NCBI GenBank assembly: GCA_039805865.1
Contig: JBDLTI010000003.1
Coordinates: 21,268 to 85,267 of the forward strand
DNA: 64,000 nt
Direction: 5' to 3'
Source: Fluviibacter sp039805865
GTDB lineage: Bacteria; Pseudomonadota; Gammaproteobacteria; Burkholderiales; Rhodocyclaceae
This document shows, one piece after another, positions 24,736 to 33,204 of the stretch. The position numbers and the translations under genes are program-made. The notes beneath the pieces were generated by a model. The model searched no databases, was not told the DNA's origin, and saw nothing but the letters and a program-made list of their open reading frames with translations. Every line of letters begins with the position of its first letter. Position 1 is the first letter of the stretch.

Positions 24736-25662
24736 ATGTCGTTTGCTTTCGTATTTCCCGGTCAGGGTTCCCAGTCGGTTGGCATGATGGCCGCTTATGG
24801 CGACTCGCCCGTTGTGCGCGCCACTTTTGACGAAGCGTCGGCTGCCTTGGGTGAGGATCTGTGGACGATGGTCGCCGAAGGCCCGGCAGAAAAGCTGGCA
24901 ATGACAGTGAATACACAACCCATCATGCTGACGGCAGGCGTTGCTGCCTGGCGTTTGTGGGAAAGCCTGGGCGGTAAAACGCCCGCTGTGGTAGCTGGCC
25001 ATAGCCTGGGTGAATACTCGGCGCTGGTAGCTGCGGGTGCGCTCAAGCTTGCCGATGCCGTGCCGCTGGTCCGTTTGCGTGCGGCCGCCATGCAGGAAGC
25101 CGTGCCTGCCGGTACGGGCGCCATGGCTGCCATTCTTGGTCTGGATGATGACGGTATCGCTGCGGCCTGTGCCGAAGCAGCACAAGGTGAGATTGTCGAG
25201 CCAGTGAACTTCAATGCACCGGGTCAAACTGTTATCGCTGGTCATAAAGGCGCCGTTGAGCGTGCCTGTGAAGCCTGTAAGGCACGTGGTGCCAAACGTG
25301 CCGTGCTGTTGCCGGTATCTGCACCATTCCACTCATCCTTGCTGAAGCCTGCGGCGGATCGTCTGGCTGTTGCCTTGGCAGATATCGAGATTGCATCGCC
25401 CGTGATCCCTGTGATCAATAACGTGGATGTGGCGATCGAAACCGATCCCGCACGGATCAAAGATGCTCTGGTGCGCCAGGCTGCCAAACCGGTACGTTGG
25501 GTAGAAATCATCCAGAAGATGGCCGGTATGGGCGTTGCTACGGCGGCGGAATGTGGCCCGGGCAAGGTACTGGCCGGTTTGACTAAACGTTGTGCTGATG
25601 GCATTACCGGTGTGGCACTGGCTGATGCTGAATCGGTGAACGCCAATCTTTCCCTAAGCTAA
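24736..25662 (+). CDS. fabD: Malonyl-CoA:ACP transacylase
   Basis: 308 residues from ATG 24736 (FAFVFPGQGSQ start); the open frame extends into fabH but not homologously. Loads malonyl groups on acyl carrier protein. Nucleophile Ser in the GHSLGEYSAL elbow, conserved Arg in VRLRAAAMQEA, His in SAPFHSSLL. It sits between fabH and fabG as usual. Confidence 0.96.
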   Translation: MSFAFVFPGQGSQSVGMMAAYGDSPVVRATFDEASAALGEDLWTMVAEGPAEKLAMTVNTQPIMLTAGVAAWRLWESLGGKTPAVVAGHSLGEYSALVAAGALKLADAVPLVRLRAAAMQEAVPAGTGAMAAILGLDDDGIAAACAEAAQGEIVEPVNFNAPGQTVIAGHKGAVERACEACKARGAKRAVLLPVSAPFHSSLLKPAADRLAVALADIEIASPVIPVINNVDVAIETDPARIKDALVRQAAKPVRWVEIIQKMAGMGVATAAECGPGKVLAGLTKRCADGITGVALADAESVNANLSLS

Positions 25663-25671
25663 GGAATTCAA

Positions 25672-26412
25672 ATGACTGCAACTGTTGCTCTGGTTACAGG
25701 CGCCTCGCGCGGTATCGGTCGCGCCATTGCCATGGAATTGACCCGTCAGGGCATGACCGTTATTGGTACCGCCACCAGCGAATCGGGTGCTGCCAGCATT
25801 ACCGAGGCCATCAAGGCCGCCGGTGGTGCAGGGTGGGGCGCAGCGCTGGATGTGCGCGATGCTGCCGGCGTTGATACGCTACTTGCTGATATTGAAGCCA
25901 AAACCGGTGCTGCTATTACGGTGCTGGTCAATAACGCCGGTATTACCCGCGATACCCTGGCTATGCGTATGAAAGACGAAGACTGGGACGATGTGCTGGA
26001 TACCAACCTGAAGTCGGTGTTCCGCATGTGTCGTGCTGTGATGCGCGGCATGATGAAAGCCCGCACCGGCCGAATCGTCAATATTACGTCCGTGGTTGGC
26101 CACGCTGGCAACCCGGGTCAGGCTAATTACTGTGCCGCTAAGGCTGGTGTTAGCGGGATGACCCGCTCACTGGCCCGTGAACTCGGTAGCCGCGGTATTA
26201 CGGTGAATTGTGTGGCACCGGGCTTTATCGATACCGATATGACCAAGGCGCTGGATGATAGCCAGAAGGCGATGCTGCTGGGCAACATTCCTCTGGGGCG
26301 CCTCGGAACCCCTGAAGATATCGCCGCGGCGGTGTCTTTCCTCGTGTCGCCAGCGGCATCTTATGTCACGGGTAGTACGATTCACGTTAATGGCGGGATG
26401 TACCTGCCTTAA
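25672..26412 (+). CDS. fabG: 3-oxoacyl-ACP reductase
   Basis: 246 residues. NADPH-dependent short-chain dehydrogenase. Glycine motif TGASRGIGRAIA near the start, NNAGITRD, catalytic Ser in ITSVVG and the YCAAKAG motif. It follows fabD by 9 bases. Confidence 0.96.
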   Translation: MTATVALVTGASRGIGRAIAMELTRQGMTVIGTATSESGAASITEAIKAAGGAGWGAALDVRDAAGVDTLLADIEAKTGAAITVLVNNAGITRDTLAMRMKDEDWDDVLDTNLKSVFRMCRAVMRGMMKARTGRIVNITSVVGHAGNPGQANYCAAKAGVSGMTRSLARELGSRGITVNCVAPGFIDTDMTKALDDSQKAMLLGNIPLGRLGTPEDIAAAVSFLVSPAASYVTGSTIHVNGGMYLP

Positions 26413-26442
26413 TTATTTTTTTATTCTATTGCTCACGAAAAC

Positions 26443-26470
26443 TTTGCGGTTGGCTGTGATTTGGTAGAAT
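26443..26470 (+). promoter_or_regulatory. Possible acpP promoter
   Basis: TAGAAT at 26465-26470 is a fair -10; the best -35 candidate (TTTGCG, 26443-26448, 16-base spacer) is weak. acpP has its own promoter in several proteobacteria because it is needed in large amounts. Tentative. Confidence 0.3.
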
Positions 26471-26517
26471 AGAGTCTGATTTCCACCACCTCTAATAGAA
26501 GGGTAATAGGAGCTTCA

Positions 26518-26754
26518 ATGGATAACATCGAACAACGCGTCAAAAAGATCGTAGCCGAACAACTCGGCGTGAATGAAGCTGACGTCAAGAATGAATCTTC
26601 TTTCGTTGATGATCTGGGCGCAGATTCGCTGGATACAGTTGAACTCGTGATGGCACTCGAAGAGGAATTCGAATGCGAAATTCCGGATGAAGATGCCGAG
26701 AAGATCACCACGGTTCAGCAAGCGATCGACTACGTCAAGTCGCACCAGAAGTAA
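26518..26754 (+). CDS. acpP: Acyl carrier protein
   Basis: 78 residues, strongly acidic. The phosphopantetheine serine is in the DLGADSLDTVELVMALEEEF motif. Carries growing acyl chains for the enzymes encoded on either side. It has a GGAG ribosome site and is separated from fabG by about 105 bases, consistent with extra transcription. Confidence 0.97.
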   Translation: MDNIEQRVKKIVAEQLGVNEADVKNESSFVDDLGADSLDTVELVMALEEEFECEIPDEDAEKITTVQQAIDYVKSHQK

Positions 26755-26774
26755 TTTCGCTTGTTGCGTCATTG

Positions 26775-26808
26775 CGGCCGACGCGCTTTGTGTCGGCCGT
26801 ATTTATAT
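26775..26808 (+). terminator. Hairpin between acpP and fabF (attenuator or partial terminator)
   Basis: CGGCCGAC (26775-26782) pairs perfectly with GTCGGCCG (26792-26799), nine-base loop, followed by the AT-rich TATTTATAT. The weak T tract suggests partial termination or an mRNA 3'-end stabiliser, which would make acpP mRNA more abundant than fabF mRNA. Confidence 0.5.
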
Positions 26809-26849
26809 CAGCCCGTGGTATATAGCTCCGGGTCAGTGAAGGAGTTGGC

Positions 26850-28079
26850 ATGCGTCGTCGCGTCGTCGTCACAGGATTGGGCGTTATCAGCCCTGTAGGT
26901 AACACCGTTACAGAAGCATGGGATAGCCTGCTTGCTGGTCGAAGTGGTATCGCGGCAGTGACGCGTTTTGACGTTAGCACTTTTCCTACACGCATTGCTG
27001 GCGAGGTCAAAGGCTTTAATGTGGCAGATTATTTGCCTGCCAAAGACGCTCGACGCATGGATACCTTTATTCATTACGGCATGGCGGCAGGCATTCAGGC
27101 CGTTCGCGATGCCGGTCTGGGTGAAAACCCTGCCGATGCCGAGCGCATCGGTGTTTGTATTGGTTCCGGCATTGGTGGTTTGCCATTGATCGAAGATACC
27201 AAAGCCACTTTCGATGCCGCTGGTGTTCGCAAGATTTCCCCATTCTTTGTGCCGGGCTCGATCATTAATATGATCTCCGGCAACCTGTCGATCATGTATG
27301 GTTTCAAGGGTCCGAACATTGCCCCTGTGACCGCATGTACAACCGGTTTGCACGCCATTGGTATGGCAAGCCGCATGATCGAATATGGTGATGCCGATGT
27401 GATGATCGCCGGTGGTGCTGAATCGACTATTTCACCGTTGGGTCTTGGCGGTTTCTGTGCTGCCCGTGCACTCTCTGAGCGTAACGATGATCCAGCTACG
27501 GCAAGCCGTCCATGGGACAAAGACCGTGATGGCTTTGTGCTGGGCGAGGGTGCTGGTGTGATGGTGCTTGAAGAGTACGAACACGCTAAGGCACGTGGCG
27601 CCAAGATTTATGCAGAACTGTGCGGTTTCGGCATGAGCGGTGATGCGTATCACATGACAGCTCCGGATACCGATGGCCCTAAGCGCAGCATGCAAGCCGC
27701 GCTCAAGAATGCCGGTGTGAATACCGACAACGTTCAGTATCTCAATGCACACGGCACTTCAACGCCGCTGGGTGACAAGAACGAAACTGAAGCCATCAAA
27801 CTGTTGTTTGGTGCGGATGCCAAGAAACTTGTGGTTAACTCCACCAAATCGATGACCGGCCACCTTCTGGGCGGTGCAGGTGGTCTGGAATCGGTGTTTA
27901 CCGTCTTGGCGCTTCACCACCAGATTTCACCACCGACGATCAACATTTTCAATCAGGATCCCGAGTGCGATCTGGACTACTGTGCCAATACTGCGCGTGA
28001 AATGAAGATCGATATTGCGTTGAAGAACAACTTCGGCTTTGGTGGCACCAACGGTTCATTGGTCTTCAAGCGCTTCTAA
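26850..28079 (+). CDS. fabF: 3-oxoacyl-ACP synthase II
   Basis: 409 residues. Elongating condensing enzyme. Catalytic Cys in VTACTTGLHAIG and the two histidines in NAHGTSTPLGD and KSMTGHLLGGAGG. The N-terminus RRRVVVTGLGVISPVGN is typical. It ends the fatty-acid cluster; ygfX follows after five bases. Confidence 0.96.
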   Translation: MRRRVVVTGLGVISPVGNTVTEAWDSLLAGRSGIAAVTRFDVSTFPTRIAGEVKGFNVADYLPAKDARRMDTFIHYGMAAGIQAVRDAGLGENPADAERIGVCIGSGIGGLPLIEDTKATFDAAGVRKISPFFVPGSIINMISGNLSIMYGFKGPNIAPVTACTTGLHAIGMASRMIEYGDADVMIAGGAESTISPLGLGGFCAARALSERNDDPATASRPWDKDRDGFVLGEGAGVMVLEEYEHAKARGAKIYAELCGFGMSGDAYHMTAPDTDGPKRSMQAALKNAGVNTDNVQYLNAHGTSTPLGDKNETEAIKLLFGADAKKLVVNSTKSMTGHLLGGAGGLESVFTVLALHHQISPPTINIFNQDPECDLDYCANTAREMKIDIALKNNFGFGGTNGSLVFKRF

Positions 28080-28084
28080 ACGTT

Positions 28085-28519
28085 ATGTTGAGCCGGCTAG
28101 AGATTCGGCCGGTTGCATCGCGCCGCCTTCGGGCGGCGTTGCTTTTGGTGTTGTCACTGGCGGGCTTGAGTCTCAGTCAGAGCAGTCTTTCTGGTCATTC
28201 GCTTGCCGTTGTTGGATTCTTACTCCTGGCTGTTTTCGTGCAGGCTTGGCGAACAGCGTCTCTTACGCCGCCTCCGATTGCACTAGCATTCAAACCTATT
28301 AAGGCATTTCTGATTGATTTTAAGGCGGCTGATACACCCATCCGCTGTACGCGTCTGAGTGTCTATCCCTGGTTGATCCTGCTGCATGTCGAGATTCCGC
28401 AGCAAGGCCGGCAGGTGATTGTTCTGTTGCCGGATAGTTTGCCAGATCGTTCGGTGGATCAATGGCGAAAACTACTGGTGTGGGCGAAGCGCATGCGTCG
28501 TCAGATTGCGACGCAATAA
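28085..28519 (+). CDS. YgfX-like small membrane protein
   Basis: 144 residues. The N-terminal RPVASRRLRAALLL is followed by two hydrophobic helices (about 17-33 and 39-53) and a soluble C-terminal part with SVYPWLILLHV and VILLPDSLPD, matching the YgfX (CptA-type) family. In other proteobacteria ygfX lies beside nadB and rpoE, as here. A GC-rich hairpin with a TTCG loop (28121-28138) lies inside codons 13-18. Convergent with nadB. Confidence 0.65.
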   Translation: MLSRLEIRPVASRRLRAALLLVLSLAGLSLSQSSLSGHSLAVVGFLLLAVFVQAWRTASLTPPPIALAFKPIKAFLIDFKAADTPIRCTRLSVYPWLILLHVEIPQQGRQVIVLLPDSLPDRSVDQWRKLLVWAKRMRRQIATQ

Positions 28520-28526
28520 CAACGTG

Positions 28527-30200
28527 TTAGCTACGGCGGCGCAGAATCGTATTTTTAACCCGTTTCTGGGGGTCCGGATAGTCTCGTGAGTAATGGAGAC
28601 CTCGGCTCTCTTTGCGACGTAGCGCCGACCGCACAATCAGGTCGGCTGTTTGAACCAGATTCCGTAACTCCAGTAGATCGTGGCTAATCCGGAAGTTGGC
28701 GTAAAACTCATCAATCTCGCGGGTAAGCAGACGAATGCGATGTTGTGCCCGAAGCAGACGTTTGGTCGTACGAACGATGCCAACGTAGTCCCACATGAAA
28801 CGGCGCAGTTCGTCCCAGTTATGCGAGATAACAATTTCTTCATCGGCATCCGTTACCCGACTTTCATCCCAGTGCGGCAAACTTGTTGGTGTCGGCAGCG
28901 GATTCGCGATGATCATGTCCGTGGCGGCGCGCGAATAGACCAGACATTCCAGTAGGGAGTTGGATGCCAGCCGGTTTGCGCCATGCAGACCACTGCAAGT
29001 CACTTCGCCTGCAGCATAAAGCCCGGATAAATCCGTGCGACCATGCTGGTCAATCATGACGCCCCCACAGGTGTAATGCGCCGCCGGCACAACGGGTATG
29101 GGCTCTTTGGTGATATCAATGCCAAGTTGTAGGCAGCGTTCGTAGATGGTCGGGAAATGCGAACGAATAAATTCAGCAGGCTGATGCGAGATGTCCAAGT
29201 ACACACAATCGAGGCCGTGGCGTTTCATTTCTGCATCAATCGCACGGGCCACGATGTCGCGCGGGGCTAACTCTGCGCGAAGATCGTAGTCATCCATAAA
29301 GCGGGTGCCATCTGGGCGTTTGAGCAAACCACCTTCACCACGAACAGCTTCACTGATCAGAAATGATTTTTCCTGTGGGTGATAAAGACAAGTGGGGTGA
29401 AACTGGATGAACTCCATGTTGGCAATTCGACAACCTGCGCGCCAGGCCATGGCAATGCCATCACCTGTCGATGTATCGGGATTGGTTGTGTACAGATAAA
29501 CCTTTCCTGCGCCCCCGGTCGCCAGGATTGTCTGACCCGCAGCAATTGTCTTAACTTCTCCTGATGCGCTATCCAGCACATAGGCGCCAAGGCAGCGATC
29601 TTTTTGCCCTAAAGACTGATGATCGACTTTGCTGGCTGTAATCAGATCCACCACGATGTGGTGTTCCATCACACAGATATTCGGATGATTGCGTACCTGG
29701 GGGGTGAGGGTGTCTTGAACAGCCGCACCGGTGGCATCGTCGACATGAATAACCCGACGGTGACTATGGCCACCTTCTCGCGTCAGATGGTATCGACCAT
29801 CTTCACGTGTAAAGGGGACCCCGCGGTCGATGAGCCACTGAATTGCTTCGGCGGCGTGTTCAATAGCAAAGCGAGTCGCGCTTGGGTCATTAAGATAGGC
29901 TCCGGCAGTGAGCGTATCTGCAATGTGGTTTTCTACCGAGTCGGTGCTATCCAGAACAGCAGCGATACCACCCTGAGCCCAACCCGAAGCCGAGTCGACA
30001 AGCCGTCTCTTACTGGCAAGGCCAACTTTCAGCCCTGTATCGGCAAGGCACAATGCAGCACTCTGGCCAGCCAGGCCACTGCCGATGATGAGCACATCGA
30101 AACGGTTTGTGCAGGGTGAGGAAGTCTGGTTCAACGCAGTATGAGGTCGGGGATAGCCAGTATGGCGAAAAGGACGTTCACAACTTAAACTATCGGGCAT
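28527..30200 (-). CDS. nadB: L-aspartate oxidase
   Basis: 557 residues. FAD enzyme that oxidises aspartate to iminoaspartate, the first step of de novo NAD synthesis. FAD-binding motif DVLIIGSGLAGQSAAL begins at about residue 35, with TREGGHSHRRVIH and AAGEVTCSGLHGANRLASNS downstream. About 30 residues precede the FAD motif, slightly longer than usual, so a later non-ATG start is possible. It is divergent from rpoE with about 50 bases between starts. No nadA or nadC lies nearby. Confidence 0.94.
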   Translation of the reverse strand: MPDSLSCERPFRHTGYPRPHTALNQTSSPCTNRFDVLIIGSGLAGQSAALCLADTGLKVGLASKRRLVDSASGWAQGGIAAVLDSTDSVENHIADTLTAGAYLNDPSATRFAIEHAAEAIQWLIDRGVPFTREDGRYHLTREGGHSHRRVIHVDDATGAAVQDTLTPQVRNHPNICVMEHHIVVDLITASKVDHQSLGQKDRCLGAYVLDSASGEVKTIAAGQTILATGGAGKVYLYTTNPDTSTGDGIAMAWRAGCRIANMEFIQFHPTCLYHPQEKSFLISEAVRGEGGLLKRPDGTRFMDDYDLRAELAPRDIVARAIDAEMKRHGLDCVYLDISHQPAEFIRSHFPTIYERCLQLGIDITKEPIPVVPAAHYTCGGVMIDQHGRTDLSGLYAAGEVTCSGLHGANRLASNSLLECLVYSRAATDMIIANPLPTPTSLPHWDESRVTDADEEIVISHNWDELRRFMWDYVGIVRTTKRLLRAQHRIRLLTREIDEFYANFRISHDLLELRNLVQTADLIVRSALRRKESRGLHYSRDYPDPQKRVKNTILRRRS

Positions 30201-30250
30201 TCTACAAGGTTAGAACGGAAACAGACATTAAACAGACGACAGATTCGTTA

Positions 30251-30859
30251 ATGGATAGCGTTATTCCGGCTAAAGGCAAAGAAGCCGAGGCGGAAGCAGC
30301 GTTATTGGCGGCGGCCAAGGCGGGGGATCGGACGGCTTTTGAGTGCCTCGTGGTTGCTTGTCAATCCCGTATTCTGCGCTGGTTGGCACGACTGACGCAG
30401 GATCGCGCTGTAGCCGAGGAGCTCTTGCAGGAGTCTCTTTTTAAAGCCTTTATTTCTCTCAGCAGTTTCCGGGGGGACGCGACTTTTGCGACATGGTTAG
30501 CCCGAATCGCCCACAATACCTTTCTGGCTTGGAGCAAGGTAAATCGCAGACGACCTGATCAGGAAATGCTTGATGACGATACGGTGGCATCTAACGCTGG
30601 ATCTGTCGATTGGCCTAGCTTCAGCGAAAGCCCTGAGACCTTGCTCTGGCAGCAGGAATTGTCAGATAGTCTGGGCCATGCCATGACTGAATTGCCTGAG
30701 GTCTTGAGACAAGCACTCACACTACGTGAGCAAGACGGCTTGAGTTATGAAGAAATTGCCCAAATTCAAGAAGTGCCAATCGGTACTGTGCGTTCACGGA
30801 TTCATCGCGCCCGTGAATCCTTGTCGCACACCCTTAAGGGATTGATGGAGCCAGCATGA
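30251..30859 (+). CDS. rpoE: RNA polymerase sigma factor RpoE (ECF)
   Basis: 202 residues from ATG 30251 (an open frame extends upstream to 30107 across the nadB start). Sigma-70 region 2 (AEELLQESLFKAFISLSSFRGDATFATWLARIA in segments) and region 4 (DGLSYEEIAQIQEVPIGTVRSRI) are clear. It directs the envelope-stress regulon. The downstream genes rseA, rseC and degP are its usual partners. The rseA ATG overlaps its stop (ATGA). Confidence 0.93.
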   Translation: MDSVIPAKGKEAEAEAALLAAAKAGDRTAFECLVVACQSRILRWLARLTQDRAVAEELLQESLFKAFISLSSFRGDATFATWLARIAHNTFLAWSKVNRRRPDQEMLDDDTVASNAGSVDWPSFSESPETLLWQQELSDSLGHAMTELPEVLRQALTLREQDGLSYEEIAQIQEVPIGTVRSRIHRARESLSHTLKGLMEPA

Positions 30860-31119
30860 CCGGATCTTTTACTGAAATATTACTGGAGCAGGAAACGCGG
30901 GTTTCTGCACTGATCGATGGCGAAACTTCGTTGCCCATCGAAGCATTGAGCGTTGCAGCAAGCGAGATGCAACAGTTTTACCATTATCAATTGATACGTC
31001 AGACATTACGGGGTGCCGTCATGACATCGGATGGCCATGAAACATATACCTGGAGTCAAACACGGTTTACCAAACTCTGGGCTCGCGTCGATGAGCAGTC
31101 GGACGTTCAAAGGCCTTGA
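30856..31119 (+). CDS. rseA: Truncated RseA-type anti-sigma factor (cytoplasmic domain only)
   Basis: 87 residues. The N-terminal VSALIDGE and the following helices match the sigma-binding domain of RseA. The protein ends before any membrane helix: there is no transmembrane segment and no periplasmic domain, and only 21 bases separate its stop from rseC, so there is no leftover coding sequence. RseB is also missing. In E. coli RseA is membrane-bound and cut by DegS and RseP; this version cannot be controlled that way. Confidence 0.75.
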   Translation: MTGSFTEILLEQETRVSALIDGETSLPIEALSVAASEMQQFYHYQLIRQTLRGAVMTSDGHETYTWSQTRFTKLWARVDEQSDVQRP

Positions 31120-31140
31120 AATAGCGTAGGATTCGCACTT

Positions 31141-31614
31141 ATGGCAGAACGTGAAGCGCAAGTCATTGAAGTCATTCCAGCAACCCGGCCCGATGTGCCA
31201 GGTTTGGCGCGCCTTCATTTTGAAGTATCTGGTGGTTGCGGCCGATGCAATGAGACTGGCGGCTGCGGCGGTGTCAGCATTGCGCAACCCCTATGCAGTA
31301 AACCAAAGACTTTGCTGGTTGCCGATAACATTGGCGTGCGTGCGGGTGACAAGGTGTTGGTGGCCATACCGGATGCCTTGCTTTCCCAGGGCATTACCCG
31401 AGCTTACCTGATTCCCCTGATTTTGTTGTTCGCTGGAAGCACTCTAGGCGCCATGGTTTTACCTGATCTTTTACCCATACGTTGGCAACTCACGCCTGAT
31501 GTGGGTGCGATAGCGGGTGCCGGTATCGGCCTGATTGCTGCCTGGTGGCAGCTACAACGCAACCAGAAATCCCGGGCGATGGTTGCGCCACGTATCGTTC
31601 GTCGCCTGATCTGA
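31141..31614 (+). CDS. rseC: RseC-family membrane protein
   Basis: 157 residues. A Cys-rich N-terminal domain (C-G-R-C-N and C-G-G-V-S with a third Cys in QPLC) precedes two membrane helices (about 82-104 and 115-137) and a basic tail. RseC relatives belong to redox systems that reduce SoxR and to the rpoE operon. Position between rseA and degP fits. Confidence 0.87.
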   Translation: MAEREAQVIEVIPATRPDVPGLARLHFEVSGGCGRCNETGGCGGVSIAQPLCSKPKTLLVADNIGVRAGDKVLVAIPDALLSQGITRAYLIPLILLFAGSTLGAMVLPDLLPIRWQLTPDVGAIAGAGIGLIAAWWQLQRNQKSRAMVAPRIVRRLI

Positions 31615-31643
31615 AATTCTCCGTACCTCTTGTGAAACTGGAT

Positions 31644-33092
31644 ATGAGCACCTCGTACAAGCGCCTTCTACAAATTTGCCTGTTTTGTTTTTCTTTGTCT
31701 CTGAGTGCTGTGGCGCAGGCACAAAGCCGTGGCTTGCCCGATTTTGTTGAACTGGCTGAAAAGCAGTCGCCTTCAGTGGTGAATATCAGCACGGTACAGA
31801 ACAACCGGGGTAGGGCAACGAGTAACGGCATACCTATGGATCCAACAGATCCTGCCTATGAAATCTTCCGCCGGTTCTTCCCGCAGGCACCGGGAAATGG
31901 TCAACCACAGCAGGAAAACCGATCGCTGGGTTCAGGTTTCATCATCACGGCCGATGGTTACATCATGACAAATGCACACGTGATTGATGGTGCAGACGAG
32001 GTAACCGTCAAGCTTCTCGATAAGCGTGAGTTCCGCGCCAAGGTGATTGGTGCCGACAAGCGCACCGATGTGGCTTTGCTGAAGATTGACGCGAATGGCC
32101 TGCCCGCAGTAAAACTAGGCGACTCCGGCAGTTTGAAGCCGGGTGAATGGGTCGTTGCCATCGGTAGTCCCTTTGGCTTTGAGCATTCTGTAACGGCGGG
32201 CATAGTCAGCGCTAAGGGACGTGCGTTGCCCCAGGAAAATTACGTACCGTTTATTCAGACCGATGTCGCTATCAACCCGGGCAATTCGGGGGGTCCATTA
32301 TTTAACCTGCGCGGTGAGGTTATTGGTATTAACTCGCAGATATTCAGTCGCTCCGGTGGTTTCATGGGCATTTCTTTTGCGATTCCTATCGACCTGGCCA
32401 TGGATATTCAGCAGCAGTTACGTTCCAAGGGTCGTGCAAGTCATGGACGAATGGGTGTTTCTATTCAGGAAGTTACCCGAGAAGTGGCAGAGGCCTTTGG
32501 GTTGCCCAAGTCGGGTGGTGCACTGGTGAACAGCGTTGAGCCAAACGGCCCGGCTGCCCGTGCCGGTATTGAACCGGGTGATGTCATTCTCAAGTTCGAT
32601 AGCAAACCAATCACCGTCTCCAGCGACCTGCCACGTATGGTGGGTGCGCTGAAACCGGGTACTAAATCTCAGGTAGAACTCTGGCGCAAAGGGCAAGTCC
32701 GTTCGGTGAGCGTCACTATTGGCGAATTCCAGGAGGATCGGGTGGCTTCCAATAAGCCCGCTGCTCGTGGCGTCGGTGAGGCAACCAATAGCCGTCTGGG
32801 TATTGCAGTCTCTGATCTGACTACCGAGCAGAAGCAGCAAATGCGTCTCAACGCCGGCATTCTGGTGATTGATATCCGTCCGGGTAGCCGAGTTGATTTG
32901 CGTCCGGGTGACGTGATTCTGGCTGTAACCGCCAAAGGTGACACACAGGATGTCCGCTCGGTTCAGCAATTTAACCAGATCATCGCTCAAATGGATGCGA
33001 AAGCACCAGCAACTTTGCTGATTCGTCGCTCAAACGTTCAGATCTTTGTGCCTATTCCACAGGCGCAACCGGCACAGCCAGGGCTACGCTAA
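31644..33092 (+). CDS. Periplasmic serine protease of the DegP/MucD family
   Basis: 482 residues from ATG 31644 (signal peptide about 1-27); an upstream start at 31545 overlaps rseC. Trypsin-like triad: His112 (TNAHVID), Asp142 (RTDVALL), Ser215 (GNSGGPLF). Two PDZ domains follow (about 275-365 and 400-475). It degrades or refolds misfolded envelope proteins and is normally RpoE-controlled. It is the last gene of the rpoE run. Confidence 0.94.
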   Translation: MSTSYKRLLQICLFCFSLSLSAVAQAQSRGLPDFVELAEKQSPSVVNISTVQNNRGRATSNGIPMDPTDPAYEIFRRFFPQAPGNGQPQQENRSLGSGFIITADGYIMTNAHVIDGADEVTVKLLDKREFRAKVIGADKRTDVALLKIDANGLPAVKLGDSGSLKPGEWVVAIGSPFGFEHSVTAGIVSAKGRALPQENYVPFIQTDVAINPGNSGGPLFNLRGEVIGINSQIFSRSGGFMGISFAIPIDLAMDIQQQLRSKGRASHGRMGVSIQEVTREVAEAFGLPKSGGALVNSVEPNGPAARAGIEPGDVILKFDSKPITVSSDLPRMVGALKPGTKSQVELWRKGQVRSVSVTIGEFQEDRVASNKPAARGVGEATNSRLGIAVSDLTTEQKQQMRLNAGILVIDIRPGSRVDLRPGDVILAVTAKGDTQDVRSVQQFNQIIAQMDAKAPATLLIRRSNVQIFVPIPQAQPAQPGLR

Positions 33093-33204
33093 AAGCCCAC
33101 TAAGGGCTGGTGTACGAAGACCGCCAGCCTTAGCCCTGATCCGGTAGAATAGCGGGTTATTCTGGCGCTTCTGTAGCGCTCTTATTGCACTTGTTGCCAG
33201 CTTA

